From the NCBI RefSeq assembly GCF_029577735.1, contig NZ_JARQTO010000004.1, forward strand, positions 62,001-126,000: a DNA stretch of 64,000 nucleotides, written 5' to 3'. Shown here one piece after another: positions 25,507 to 34,069 of the stretch. A program made the position numbers and the translations under genes. The notes beneath the pieces are model-generated. The model worked only from the letters and a program-made list of their open reading frames with translations, did no database searches and was not told the DNA's origin. This DNA comes from Exercitatus varius. Lineage in GTDB: Bacteria > Pseudomonadota > Gammaproteobacteria > Enterobacterales > Pasteurellaceae. Position 1 is the first letter of the stretch; the number at the start of each line of letters is the position of its first letter.

Positions 25507-26253
25507 TTAATCTTTCGTCACTTTCAATCCGGCGAAGGTTTGAGTAACCGGCATAATTTCAATCCGGTTGATGTTTACGTGCGGCGGTTGCTGATAAATC
25601 CATAAAATGGTGTTGGCAATGTCTTCCGGCTGAATGGCGTGCGCACCTTCATATAAATCGGCGGCTTTGGCGTCGTCGCCTTTAAAGCGTACGTTGGAAA
25701 ACTCCGTGCCGCCGCATAAACCCGGTTCCACATTGGTGACGCGGATTGCCGTGCCGGCCAAATCGGCGCGCAAATTCAGGCTGAATTGTTTGACGAAGGC
25801 TTTTGTCGCACCGTACACATTGCCGCCCGGATACGGATAATTGCCCGCAATGGAACCTAAATTAATAATGTGCCCTTTATTCCGTTGTACCATTTTCGGT
25901 AGAATCCGACGGGTGAGATAAGTCAAGCCGATAATATTGGTTTGAATCATGGTGAGCCAGTCGTTGTAATCCACTTCATAAGCCGGTTCCAGTCCCAACG
26001 CCAAACCGGCGTTGTTCACCAACAAATCGATTTCCGACCACTCCGCCGGCAGGCCCGCCAGTGCGGCATCCACTTTTGCCGGATCCGATACGTCCATTTG
26101 TAACGGGTAAAATTTCTCGCCCAGTTCCGCTTTCAGTTCGTCTAATTTGTCTAACCGACGGGCGGCGCCGATAACCGGATATCCCGCCTTGACGAATGCG
26201 CGGCAGGTGGATTTACCGAATCCCGCCGATGCGCCGGTCACTAAAATTGCCAT
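25507..26253 (-). CDS. ydfG: NADP-dependent 3-hydroxy acid / serine dehydrogenase (SDR)
   Basis: A short-chain dehydrogenase of 248 residues resembling E. coli YdfG, which oxidises L-allo-threonine, L-serine and 3-hydroxypropionate-type acids. Cofactor motif TGASAGFG (6-13), NNAG (80-83), and catalytic Ser134, Tyr147 and Lys151 are all in place. The C-terminal PPHVNINRIEIMPVTQ is characteristic. It is a single gene, divergent from cysQ. Confidence 0.92.
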   Translation of the reverse strand: MAILVTGASAGFGKSTCRAFVKAGYPVIGAARRLDKLDELKAELGEKFYPLQMDVSDPAKVDAALAGLPAEWSEIDLLVNNAGLALGLEPAYEVDYNDWLTMIQTNIIGLTYLTRRILPKMVQRNKGHIINLGSIAGNYPYPGGNVYGATKAFVKQFSLNLRADLAGTAIRVTNVEPGLCGGTEFSNVRFKGDDAKAADLYEGAHAIQPEDIANTILWIYQQPPHVNINRIEIMPVTQTFAGLKVTKD

Positions 26254-26374
26254 GTTATTCCTCCTTTCGGTTATTGTTTCGTTTTAAGATAGATCGCCCA
26301 GACAATAACGTCAAGCCTTGCACTTCACCCGCTTTTTGATAAGATGAAACTACGCCAATCTTCGGAAAACTTCT

Positions 26375-27187
26375 ATGCAACGCACGCCAGACTTACTTCA
26401 GGCCGTTATCGCCGTTTCACATCAGGCCGGCGAACATTTAAAACGTTTTTACGCCCGTTCGGTGCATGTTCGCACCAAATCCGACAATACGCCCGTCACC
26501 GAGGCGGATTTGTTTATCAGTCGATTTTTAACGGAAAAACTGACCGCACTTACGCCCGACATTCCCGTGCTTTCCGAAGAAAATTGCGAAATGCCGCTGG
26601 AATTGCGGTCAAAATGGCAGGAATATTGGTTGATTGACCCCTTGGACGGCACCAAACATTTCATCAACCGTACCGGACAATTCGGCATTCTGATCGCCCT
26701 GATTCAGCATAACCGTCCGACCCTCGGCGTGATTTACGCACCAATAACGGGGATTACCCATTACGCCATGAAAGATTACGGCGCCTTTCGTTTACAGGAC
26801 GGACGCTGCGTGCGACTGCGGGCGCGTCGCATTGATCCGAGCAAACCGCTGAAAATCGCCATCGGTTCCGAACTCGCTATCGCTAAAGTGCGGTCGATTT
26901 TGAACGAGAATATTCGGGCGGAATTTGTGGTTCACGGCTCAAGCGGCCTGAAATGCGCCATGGTGGCGGACGGTCAAGCGGATTGTTACGTCCGCCTTGG
27001 CAGAACCGGCGAATGGGACACTGCCGCCGGCGAATTGTTACTGGAAGAATTGGGCGGGAATGCGCTGGACGATCACTATCGACCGCTCACCTATAATCAA
27101 CGGGAAACCTTTGTCAATCCTGACTTCGTCATTACCGCCGACGCCTCGGTGGACTGGAAGACCGTCTTTCGATTTAATTTGTCCTAG
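26375..27187 (+). CDS. cysQ: 3'(2'),5'-bisphosphate nucleotidase CysQ
   Basis: Hydrolyses adenosine 3',5'-bisphosphate to AMP, clearing a by-product of sulphate assimilation. 270 residues of the inositol monophosphatase fold: metal-binding EEN near residue 68, DPLDGT at 88-93, and GEWDTAAGELLLEELGG near the C-terminus. Two uptake signals are embedded in the gene. zwf begins 70 bases downstream. Confidence 0.93.
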   Translation: MQRTPDLLQAVIAVSHQAGEHLKRFYARSVHVRTKSDNTPVTEADLFISRFLTEKLTALTPDIPVLSEENCEMPLELRSKWQEYWLIDPLDGTKHFINRTGQFGILIALIQHNRPTLGVIYAPITGITHYAMKDYGAFRLQDGRCVRLRARRIDPSKPLKIAIGSELAIAKVRSILNENIRAEFVVHGSSGLKCAMVADGQADCYVRLGRTGEWDTAAGELLLEELGGNALDDHYRPLTYNQRETFVNPDFVITADASVDWKTVFRFNLS

Positions 27188-27257
27188 CTATTAGATTTTT
27201 TGCCGGAATTCAGGCATTATTAACCGACGATTTTCCGGATAAGCATTAGGATAAAAA

Positions 27258-28745
27258 ATGAAAGCAGAAAATAATTGTATTGTGATTTTCGGTGCGTCGG
27301 GAGATTTGACGCACCGTAAGTTAATTCCCGCACTCTATAATCTTTACAAAATCGGACGGTTGGAAGAAAACTTTTCCGTCCTGGGCGTAGCCCGTACCGA
27401 CATGACCGACGACATCTTCCGCCAAAAAATGCGCGAAACCCTGATTACTCACGAAAACGCCGAAGGTGAAACGCTGGATAATTTTTGTTCTCATCTGTAT
27501 TACCAGGCGGTGAATACTTCCGATTCGTCGGATTACGTCAAATTATTGCCCCGCCTGGACGAATTGCACGATAAATACCAAACTTGCGGCAATACGCTTT
27601 ATTATCTTTCCACTCCGCCGAGCCTGTACGGCGTGATTCCGGAATGCCTGGCTGCGCACGGTTTAAATACGGAAGAATTCGGCTGGAAACGGATTATCGT
27701 GGAAAAACCTTTCGGTTACGACATTAAAACCGCCAAAGCGCTGGACGTGCAAATTCACCGTTTCTTCGAAGAACATCAGATTTACCGTATCGACCATTAT
27801 TTAGGAAAAGAAACCGTTCAGAACCTGTTGGTGCTGCGTTTTTCAAACGGTTTGTTCGAGCCGCTTTGGAACCGTAACTTTATCGATTACGTGGAAATTA
27901 CCGGTGCGGAAAAAATCGGCGTGGAACAACGAGGCGGTTATTACGACGGTTCCGGCGCCATGCGCGATATGTTCCAAAATCATTTATTGCAAGTATTGGC
28001 AATGGTCGCCATGGAGCCGCCGGCAATTATCAACGCCGATTCCATGCGTGACGAAACCGCCAAAGTGCTTTATTGTCTGCATCCGCTGACCGACGAAGAT
28101 CTCAAACACAATCTGGTGTTAGGTCAATATACGGCGTCTACCGTCGATGACAAACCGGTTAAAGGCTATCTGGAAGAAGCGGGCGTTCCGTCCGATTCCA
28201 CCACCGAAACCTACATGGCGTTACGTTGCCAAATCGATAACTGGCGCTGGGCGGGCGTGCCGTTTTACGTACGTACGGGCAAACGCCTACCGACCCGGGT
28301 GACGGAAATCGTGATTCATTTCAAAACCACGCCACATCCGGTTTTCAGCCAAAATGCGCCGGATAATAAATTAATCATCCGCATCCAGCCGGACGAAGGG
28401 ATTTCCATGTTTTTCGGTTTGAAAAAACCGGGCGCCGGCTTTGACGCCAAAGAAGTGTCCATGGATTTCCGTTATTCGGACATCAGCTCTTCCGCCGATT
28501 TATTGACCGCATACGAACGTTTATTGCTCGACGCCATGAAAGGCGACGCCACGTTATTCGCCCGAACCGACGCCGTTCACGCTTGCTGGAAATTCGTACA
28601 ACCGATTTTAGATTACAAAGAAAATCAGGGCCGCGTTTACGAATACGAAGCCGGTACCTGGGGACCGGTGGAAGCGGATAAACTTATCGCGCGCGAAGGA
28701 CGCGTATGGCGTAAACCTTCGGGCACGATGAAGAAAAAAATCTAA
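27258..28745 (+). CDS. zwf: Glucose-6-phosphate 1-dehydrogenase
   Basis: First enzyme of the oxidative pentose phosphate pathway (495 residues). GASGDLT (12-18) is the NADP-binding motif, and RIDHYLGKE near residue 176 holds the active-site histidine/lysine. pgl follows after 80 bases and gnd lies 3.3 kb further on, so all three oxidative-branch enzymes are in order on one strand. Confidence 0.97.
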   Translation: MKAENNCIVIFGASGDLTHRKLIPALYNLYKIGRLEENFSVLGVARTDMTDDIFRQKMRETLITHENAEGETLDNFCSHLYYQAVNTSDSSDYVKLLPRLDELHDKYQTCGNTLYYLSTPPSLYGVIPECLAAHGLNTEEFGWKRIIVEKPFGYDIKTAKALDVQIHRFFEEHQIYRIDHYLGKETVQNLLVLRFSNGLFEPLWNRNFIDYVEITGAEKIGVEQRGGYYDGSGAMRDMFQNHLLQVLAMVAMEPPAIINADSMRDETAKVLYCLHPLTDEDLKHNLVLGQYTASTVDDKPVKGYLEEAGVPSDSTTETYMALRCQIDNWRWAGVPFYVRTGKRLPTRVTEIVIHFKTTPHPVFSQNAPDNKLIIRIQPDEGISMFFGLKKPGAGFDAKEVSMDFRYSDISSSADLLTAYERLLLDAMKGDATLFARTDAVHACWKFVQPILDYKENQGRVYEYEAGTWGPVEADKLIAREGRVWRKPSGTMKKKI

Positions 28746-28755
28746 CCCGACGGCA

Positions 28756-28776
28756 GGAGCGTATCGCATGCGCTCC
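28756..28776 (+). other. Short hairpin between zwf and pgl
   Basis: GGAGCG pairs with CGCTCC across a 9-base loop. There is no T tail, so it may be an mRNA-processing or attenuation hairpin, or incidental. Confidence 0.3.
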
Positions 28777-28825
28777 TTGATATCAAAACTGTTATAAGGG
28801 CGTATGCGCGTCCTGCGAGAAAAAT

Positions 28826-29527
28826 ATGAATTATCTAATCTTCCCGACCGCCCAGCATGCGGTGGAAAAAATCGCACGGGAATTTGTGCTTTACAGCCAA
28901 TTAAATCGTCCCGTACATATTTCTCTTTCCGGCGGTTCGACGCCAAAACTGCTGTTCAAAACCTTAGCTTCGGCACCGTTTAACACAAAAGTGCGGTGGA
29001 AAAATCTGCATTTTTGGTGGGGCGACGATCGCATGGTACCGCCGAGCGATCCCGAAAGCAATTACGGCGAAGTACAAAAATTATTGTTCGATCACATTCG
29101 GATTCCGGCGGAAAACATCCACCGAATTCGCGGCGAAGAACCGGCGGAACAAGCGCTAAAACGCTTTGAATCGGAATTAAGTGCGGTCATTTCCGACGGT
29201 GTTTTTGACTGGATTATTCTCGGCATGGGCGGCGACGGCCACACCGCCTCTTTATTTCCCCATCAAACGGATTTTGACGATGAACGTCTGGCGATTATCG
29301 CCAAACATCCGGAAAGCGGGCAAATCCGCATTTCCAAAACGGCGAAATTAATCGAACGGGCAAAACGCATCACCTATTTGGTCACAGGTTTGGCAAAAGC
29401 GGAAATCTTAAAACAAATTCAAACCACGCCGGCGGAACAACTGCCTTATCCCGCCGCTCGCATTCGGGCGACAAACGGCGTAACAGAATGGTATTTGGAT
29501 AAAGATGCGGCGAAATTGTTAAAGTAA
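28826..29527 (+). CDS. pgl: 6-phosphogluconolactonase
   Basis: Hydrolyses 6-phosphogluconolactone, the product of Zwf. 233 residues of the DevB/SOL type: SLSGGSTPKLLFK at residues ~32-44, WWGDDRMVPPSDPESN, and GMGGDGHTASLFP, the standard active-site motifs. It sits between zwf and the small YciI-like gene. Confidence 0.95.
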   Translation: MNYLIFPTAQHAVEKIAREFVLYSQLNRPVHISLSGGSTPKLLFKTLASAPFNTKVRWKNLHFWWGDDRMVPPSDPESNYGEVQKLLFDHIRIPAENIHRIRGEEPAEQALKRFESELSAVISDGVFDWIILGMGGDGHTASLFPHQTDFDDERLAIIAKHPESGQIRISKTAKLIERAKRITYLVTGLAKAEILKQIQTTPAEQLPYPAARIRATNGVTEWYLDKDAAKLLK

Positions 29528-29551
29528 TAACACAAACACAGAGAGGTTAAA

Positions 29552-29842
29552 ATGTTTATTGCATCGTTAAACTACATTCAACCGCTGGATAAAATCGAGC
29601 AATATTTGGAAGCGCATCGCGCATTTTTGGATAAATATTATCAACGGGGCGTTTTTCTGATGTCCGGTCGCAAAGAGCCCCGAACCGGCGGCATTATATT
29701 AATTCATGCGGCCGATTTGGATGAAGTGAATCGGATTATTGCCGAAGATCCGTTCAACCGGGAAAAGGTGGCGGAATATACGATCACCGAATTTTTACCG
29801 TCCAAAACGGCGGTCGGCTTGGAAAAATATTTGCAAATTTAA
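29552..29842 (+). CDS. YciI-family small protein
   Basis: 96 residues with the YciI ferredoxin-like fold: N-terminal FIASLNYIQPLDKIEQYLEA, a central HIS-containing HRAFLDKYYQRGVFLMSG, and ADLDEVNRIIAEDPF. The His/Asp pair typical of the family is present. The biochemical function is not known. The ribosome-binding site GAGAGG is good, and it probably belongs to the zwf-pgl transcript. Confidence 0.85.
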   Translation: MFIASLNYIQPLDKIEQYLEAHRAFLDKYYQRGVFLMSGRKEPRTGGIILIHAADLDEVNRIIAEDPFNREKVAEYTITEFLPSKTAVGLEKYLQI

Positions 29843-29884
29843 CCGTTATCAACAAAAGTGCGGTCAAAATTTAAGGAGTTTTAC

Positions 29885-30589
29885 ATGAAAACACTCGGTA
29901 TTTTAGGCGGAATGAGCCCAGAAAGCACGGTTTCCTATTATGTGAACGTCAATCGTGCGGTCAATCGGGCGCTGGGTGGCAACCGCAGCGCGAAAATACT
30001 GATGTCCAGCGTGGATTTTGAAGAAATCGTGCAATGCCAGAAATCCGGCGATTGGCAAAAAGCGGGCGAAATCCTTGCCGAACAAGCGGAATTACTGGAA
30101 CGGGCGGGCGCGGACGGCATTCTGCTCGCCACCAACACCATGCACAAAGTAGCCAGCCAAATTACCGACCGCATTAACGTTCCCTTTCTGCATATTTTAG
30201 ATGTGGTGGCCAATCGCATAAAAGCGCGCGGTTTAAGCTGCGTGGCGCTGTTAGGCACCGCCTTCACCATGAGCGATAATTTCTACCGCGACGGTCTAAC
30301 GGAACGGGGCGTTAACGCCATTGTTCCCGACCAACGAGATCAGCGGGAAATCCACCGCATTATCTTTGACGAACTTTGTTTGGGTGTGATTAAACCCGAA
30401 TCCAAAGATTTTTATCTGAAAACTATCGAAAAATTGACCGCACTTGGCGCCGAAGGTGTTATCCTGGGTTGCACGGAAATCGGCTTGCTTATCAACCAAA
30501 CGGATTCCGCTCTGCCGTTTTTCGATACCGCCGCATTGCACAGCGAAATGGCGGTGAATTTTATTTTAGAAAAACAGGAGAATCTATGA
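29885..30589 (+). CDS. ygeA: Aspartate/glutamate racemase family protein, YgeA-like
   Basis: 234 residues resembling E. coli YgeA, a broad-specificity amino acid racemase. GILGGMSPEST opens the protein. The first catalytic position reads ATNTMHK, with Thr in place of the usual Cys, as in YgeA; the second cysteine is in GCTEIGLL. The start at 29885 follows AAGGAG; a longer frame from 29858 lacks support. Its stop overlaps the next gene's start (ATGA). Confidence 0.88.
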   Translation: MKTLGILGGMSPESTVSYYVNVNRAVNRALGGNRSAKILMSSVDFEEIVQCQKSGDWQKAGEILAEQAELLERAGADGILLATNTMHKVASQITDRINVPFLHILDVVANRIKARGLSCVALLGTAFTMSDNFYRDGLTERGVNAIVPDQRDQREIHRIIFDELCLGVIKPESKDFYLKTIEKLTALGAEGVILGCTEIGLLINQTDSALPFFDTAALHSEMAVNFILEKQENL

Positions 30590-30849
30590 AACCTATCGTT
30601 TATTTTGCCCCTTGGTGCCCAGACACCGCCCCGTTTTTCGCCGAACTGGAACGCTTAAATATTGACGTGGAAAAAGTGGACATGGTAGGCAATCCGGCAG
30701 GATTAAAAGCCTTTTTGAAATTACGCGACAACCACCCGGCTTTCGAAAGCGTCAAACAAAACGGCTACATCGGCATCCCCGCGTTAGTGTTGGAAAATGG
30801 GGATGTGGTGTTGGATAAGGATCAGTTATCGGCGATTTTTAATAAGTAA
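30586..30849 (+). CDS. Glutaredoxin-like protein (intact copy)
   Basis: 87 residues with a thioredoxin/glutaredoxin fold: beta strand IVYFAP, then WCPDT in place of the usual CPYC, so a monothiol-like active site with Cys at residue 11. PALVLENGDVVLD is the later strand pair (cis-Pro in GIPA). It is translationally coupled to the racemase gene by an ATGA overlap. Its 3' three-quarters is repeated twice downstream. The redox partner is unknown. Confidence 0.8.
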   Translation: MKPIVYFAPWCPDTAPFFAELERLNIDVEKVDMVGNPAGLKAFLKLRDNHPAFESVKQNGYIGIPALVLENGDVVLDKDQLSAIFNK

Positions 30850-30887
30850 TTTTTGGATAGCGCTTTGAGGATAGCTCTTTTTGGATA

Positions 30888-30949
30888 GCGCGCGTCCCCC
30901 GACGCGTACTTAAAAATAGTTAAAAGCCACGTGTCAGGAGACACGCGCC
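30888..30949. repeat. Long hairpin element, copy 1
   Basis: Left arm 30888-30909 and right arm about 30927-30949 around the loop TTAAAAATAGTTAAAAG. Several mismatches separate the arms in this copy. Confidence 0.8.
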
Positions 30950-30961
30950 ATCGTGGGGGGC

Positions 30962-31156
30962 TTAAATATTGACGTGGAAAAAGTGGATATGGTGGGCAAT
31001 CCGGCAGGATTAAAAGCCTTTTTGAAATTACGCGACAACCACCCGGCTTTCGAAAGCGTCAAACAAAACGGCTACATCGGCATCCCCGCGTTAGTGTTGG
31101 AAAATGGGGATGTGGTGTTGGATAAGGATCAGTTATCGGCGATTTTTAATAAGTAA
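30962..31156 (+). pseudogene. Truncated glutaredoxin-like gene, second copy
   Basis: 65 in-frame codons identical in sense to the C-terminal part of the intact gene (LNIDVEKVDMVGNPAG... to the same IFNK end). It lacks the N-terminal strand and the Cys-containing WCPDT site. A GTG at 30953 could open the frame but has no good ribosome-binding site. Confidence 0.85.
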
Positions 31157-31176
31157 TTTTTGGATAGCTTGGGATA

Positions 31177-31237
31177 GCGCGCGTCTCCCGACGCGTGCTT
31201 AAAAATAGTTAAAAGGCACGCGTCAGGAGACGCGCGC
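31177..31237. repeat. Long hairpin element, copy 2
   Basis: 22-base arms at 31177-31198 and 31216-31237, one mismatch, with a 17-base AT-rich loop shared with the other copies. Confidence 0.85.
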
Positions 31238-31246
31238 CATCGAGGG

Positions 31247-31462
31247 GTTTTCGCCGAACTGGAACGCTTAAATATTGACGTGGAAAAAGTGGACATGGTG
31301 GGCAATCCGGCAGGGTTAAAAGCCTTTTTGAAATTACGCGACAACCACCCGGCCTTCGAAAGCGTCAAACAAAACGGCTACATCGGCATCCCCGCGTTAG
31401 TGTTGGAAAATGGAGATGTGGTGTTGGATAAAGATCAGTTAGCGGCGATTTTTGGCAAATAA
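31247..31462 (+). pseudogene. Truncated glutaredoxin-like gene, third copy
   Basis: 72 codons in frame with the intact gene from VFAELERLNIDVEKV to a slightly different end (LAAIFGK). The N-terminal strand and active-site cysteine are missing. No credible start codon precedes it. Confidence 0.85.
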
Positions 31463-31500
31463 TTTTTGGATAGCGCTTTGGGGATAGCTCTTTTTGGATA

Positions 31501-31561
31501 GCGCGCGTCTCCTGACGCGTGCTTAAAAATAGTTAAAAGGCACGCGTCAGGAGACGCGCGC
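31501..31561. repeat. Long hairpin element, copy 3 (perfect)
   Basis: 22-base arms at 31501-31522 and 31540-31561 are exact complements, with the loop TTAAAAATAGTTAAAAG. This is the best-formed of the three. Confidence 0.88.
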
Positions 31562-31616
31562 CATCGTGGGGGTGGGGGCCGAATGAGCTTGCCGTCTTTA
31601 GCAAATGGAACAAAAC

Positions 31617-31949
31617 ATGTTTAACTTAAACAATAAAATTTTTACCGCCGTGCAAAACAGTGAAAACGGCGAAGTCAGCGGTGAAACTAAATTTTATTAT
31701 TATCAACAAGATAAAATGATTTGGGCGGAATATTACGGCGGTGAAATAGCTAAAGGTTTCCTGATTGGGAAATGGATAAGCGAAAATAAAATATCCTTTA
31801 CTTATCAGCATTTAAATACTCGGCTGGAAAACCGTTTGGGTAAATGTATTACCGAATTCCATTTGGATAATGATAAATTATTGGGGCAAGAAAGTTGGCA
31901 GTGGCTTGATACGCTGGAAACGGGACAATCTCAAATCAGAGAAATTTAA
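31617..31949 (+). CDS. Small conserved protein of the type often labelled N-acetylglutamate synthase
   Basis: 110 residues from ATG 31617; an in-frame ATG at 31605 is possible. The pattern FNLNNKIFTAVQNSENGEVSG, then WAEYYGGEIAKGFLIGKW and the Trp-rich QESWQWLDT end, matches a small family found in Bacillus and others that is commonly mislabelled N-acetylglutamate synthase. It has no GNAT domain, so that label is not supported. It lies right after the repeat array. Function unknown. Confidence 0.75.
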   Translation: MFNLNNKIFTAVQNSENGEVSGETKFYYYQQDKMIWAEYYGGEIAKGFLIGKWISENKISFTYQHLNTRLENRLGKCITEFHLDNDKLLGQESWQWLDTLETGQSQIREI

Positions 31950-32086
31950 ACGCCACGAACAGAATTAACCGTGAGGCGAACCGTCTTAGTGGAAATCGGC
32001 GCTGCCGGTAACATAAAGAATAAAAGTGCGGTCAAAATTTTCAGAGTTTTTTCCGTGTCATAAATTAACCAAAACAGGAGATCAAC

Positions 32087-33541
32087 ATGTCAGTAAAAGG
32101 CGATATCGGCGTTATCGGTTTAGCGGTAATGGGTCAAAACTTGATCCTTAATATGAACGATAACGGATATAAAGTGGTAGCTTACAATCGTACAACTTCT
32201 AAAGTCGATGAGTTTTTAGAAGGCGCGGCGAAAGGCACGAATATTATCGGCGCATATTCTTTGGAAGAGCTCGCGGCGAAACTGGAAAAACCGCGTAAAG
32301 TCATGTTAATGGTGCGTGCCGGTGACGTAGTAGATCATTTTATCGACGCTTTACTGCCGCATTTGGAACCGGGCGATATCATTATTGACGGCGGGAACTC
32401 AAATTATCCGGATACCAACCGCCGCACGCAGGCGTTGGCGGAAAAAGGCATTCGCTTTATCGGCACCGGCGTTTCCGGCGGTGAAGAAGGCGCACGCCAC
32501 GGGCCTTCTATCATGCCGGGCGGCAACCCGGAAGCCTGGCCTTATGTAAAACCGATTTTGCAGGCGATTTCCGCCAAAACCGACAAAGGCGAACCTTGCT
32601 GCGATTGGGTGGGCAAAGAAGGTGCCGGCCATTTTGTGAAAATGGTTCACAACGGTATCGAATACGGCGATATGCAGTTAATCTGCGAAGCGTACCAATT
32701 CTTAAAAGAAGGCCTGGGCTTAAGCTACGAAGAAATGCACGAAATTTTCAAAGCATGGAAAAAAACCGAGCTGGACAGCTATCTGGTGGACATTACAACG
32801 GATATTCTGGCATATAAAGATACTGACGGCACGCCGTTAGTGGAAAAAATCCTGGATACCGCCGGCCAAAAAGGTACGGGTAAATGGACGGGTATCAACG
32901 CGTTGGACTTCGGCATTCCGTTGACGTTGATTACCGAAGCCGTATTCGCGCGTTGCGTGTCTTCATTCAAAGAACAACGTGTCGAAGCGGCAAAATTATT
33001 CAATAAAACCGTTTCACCCGTTGATGGCGATAAAAACGTCTGGATTGAAGCGGTGCGTAAAGCGTTATTGGCATCAAAAATCATTTCATACGCCCAAGGT
33101 TTTATGCTGATTCGCGAAGCTTCCGAGCAATTCGACTGGAACATCAATTACGGCGCCACCGCTTTATTATGGCGCGAAGGTTGCATCATTCGCAGCGCAT
33201 TCTTAGGCAATATTCGTGACGCCTATGAAACGAATCCGGATTTAGTGTTCCTGGGTTCCGATCCGTATTTCAAAGGCATTCTGGAAAATGCCATGGCGGA
33301 TTGGCGCAAAGTGGTGGCGAAATCTGTCGAAGTCGGTATTCCAATGCCTTGCATGGCGTCTGCGATTACCTTCTTAGACGGTTACACTTCCGAACGCGTG
33401 CCTGCGAATTTATTGCAGGCGCAACGCGACTATTTCGGCGCTCACACTTACGAACGCACGGACAAACCGCGCGGCGAGTTCTTCCATACCAACTGGACCG
33501 GTCGCGGCGGCAACACGGCGTCCACCACTTATGACGTGTAG
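32087..33541 (+). CDS. gnd: 6-phosphogluconate dehydrogenase (decarboxylating)
   Basis: Oxidises 6-phosphogluconate to ribulose 5-phosphate, making NADPH. 484 residues. N-terminal IGLAVMGQNLILNM is the NADP fold; GTGVSGGEEGARHGPSIMPGG and the catalytic Lys/His segment HFVKMVHNGIEYGDMQ are canonical. It completes the oxidative branch begun by zwf and pgl. An uptake signal precedes it and a clear terminator follows. Confidence 0.98.
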   Translation: MSVKGDIGVIGLAVMGQNLILNMNDNGYKVVAYNRTTSKVDEFLEGAAKGTNIIGAYSLEELAAKLEKPRKVMLMVRAGDVVDHFIDALLPHLEPGDIIIDGGNSNYPDTNRRTQALAEKGIRFIGTGVSGGEEGARHGPSIMPGGNPEAWPYVKPILQAISAKTDKGEPCCDWVGKEGAGHFVKMVHNGIEYGDMQLICEAYQFLKEGLGLSYEEMHEIFKAWKKTELDSYLVDITTDILAYKDTDGTPLVEKILDTAGQKGTGKWTGINALDFGIPLTLITEAVFARCVSSFKEQRVEAAKLFNKTVSPVDGDKNVWIEAVRKALLASKIISYAQGFMLIREASEQFDWNINYGATALLWREGCIIRSAFLGNIRDAYETNPDLVFLGSDPYFKGILENAMADWRKVVAKSVEVGIPMPCMASAITFLDGYTSERVPANLLQAQRDYFGAHTYERTDKPRGEFFHTNWTGRGGNTASTTYDV

Positions 33542-33595
33542 GCGAAAAGAACGGAATAGATAGTTTTCTGAACTAATCGGTGTTCTGAAACTCTA

Positions 33596-33631
33596 AAAAA
33601 GTGGATAGGCAACGTTTCCTATCCACTTTTT
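33596..33631 (+). terminator. Terminator of gnd
   Basis: Stem AAAAAGTGGATAGG with CCTATCCACTTTTT, 8-base loop, T-rich tail. Confidence 0.9.
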
Positions 33632-33654
33632 ATTTTTAAATTAAGGGGTTTATT

Positions 33655-34011
33655 ATGAAAAAATTACTCGGTATTGCACTGACAACATTGGCTTTAGCGG
33701 CATGTTCATCACCTAACGATCGTCCGGAACCGCCGCACGATGCCGTGGCTCAGGGTGAAATGAACCAAGCACCGATGCCTCAACAGGGCGCACAAGGCGG
33801 CAATCCAAAAGTGGAAGAAGCGTTGAAAGCCTGCCAGCAATCGGTCGGTGCCAGCCAGGATCAGGTAAAATTTGATGCCTGCATGAAGGAAAAAGGTTTT
33901 GTAAAACCGGACCAGCAACCGGCTCCTCAAGCGGTTCAGGCACAGGAAAATCCGCAAGCTAAAACCGTAAGTAATTCAAAAACTAGAAAAGTAAAATCGA
34001 CTAAAAAATAA
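33655..34011 (+). CDS. Small lipoprotein with two conserved cysteines
   Basis: 118 residues. A lipoprotein signal ends at LALAAC (Cys18 lipidated). The mature part is Pro/Gln-rich with a short module EEALKACQQSVG...FDACMKEKGF whose two cysteines could form a disulphide, and a basic C-terminus. No assigned family was recognised. It stands between the gnd terminator and a second terminator, so it is monocistronic. Confidence 0.75.
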   Translation: MKKLLGIALTTLALAACSSPNDRPEPPHDAVAQGEMNQAPMPQQGAQGGNPKVEEALKACQQSVGASQDQVKFDACMKEKGFVKPDQQPAPQAVQAQENPQAKTVSNSKTRKVKSTKK

Positions 34012-34020
34012 AAACTGATA

Positions 34021-34059
34021 AAAAATCGCCCGCACTTTTGGAAAGTGCGGGCGATTTTT
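34021..34059. terminator. Bidirectional terminator from a paired uptake-signal variant
   Basis: An 18-bp perfect stem (34021-34038 with 34042-34059) containing CCCGCACTT and AAGTGCGGG. The two arms carry matching changes from the standard uptake signal. It serves the lipoprotein gene and the convergent hslU. Confidence 0.85.
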
Positions 34060-34069
34060 ACGTTGTTTT

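Larger units (their letters stand above)
30654..31572 (+). repeat. Three ~306-bp tandem units (glutaredoxin 3' end plus hairpin)
   Basis: The sequence beginning CTTAAATATTGACGTGG occurs at 30654, 30961 and 31267, a period of 307 and 306 bases. Each unit holds the 3' part of the glutaredoxin-like gene, its stop codon, a TTTTTGGATAGC-rich leader and a long hairpin. The three copies differ by only a few bases. The third copy starts about 20 bases further upstream in the gene than the second. Confidence 0.9.

Noticed and set aside
30953..31156. Second glutaredoxin-like reading frame as an intact gene starting at GTG 30953
   Set aside because: The start has no ribosome-binding site and the frame lacks the active-site segment; it is best described as a duplicated fragment.
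30888..31561. Possible CRISPR-like array
   Set aside because: The repeated hairpins are about 290-325 bases apart with conserved gene-derived sequence between them, not unique 30-40 base spacers, and no cas genes are near.
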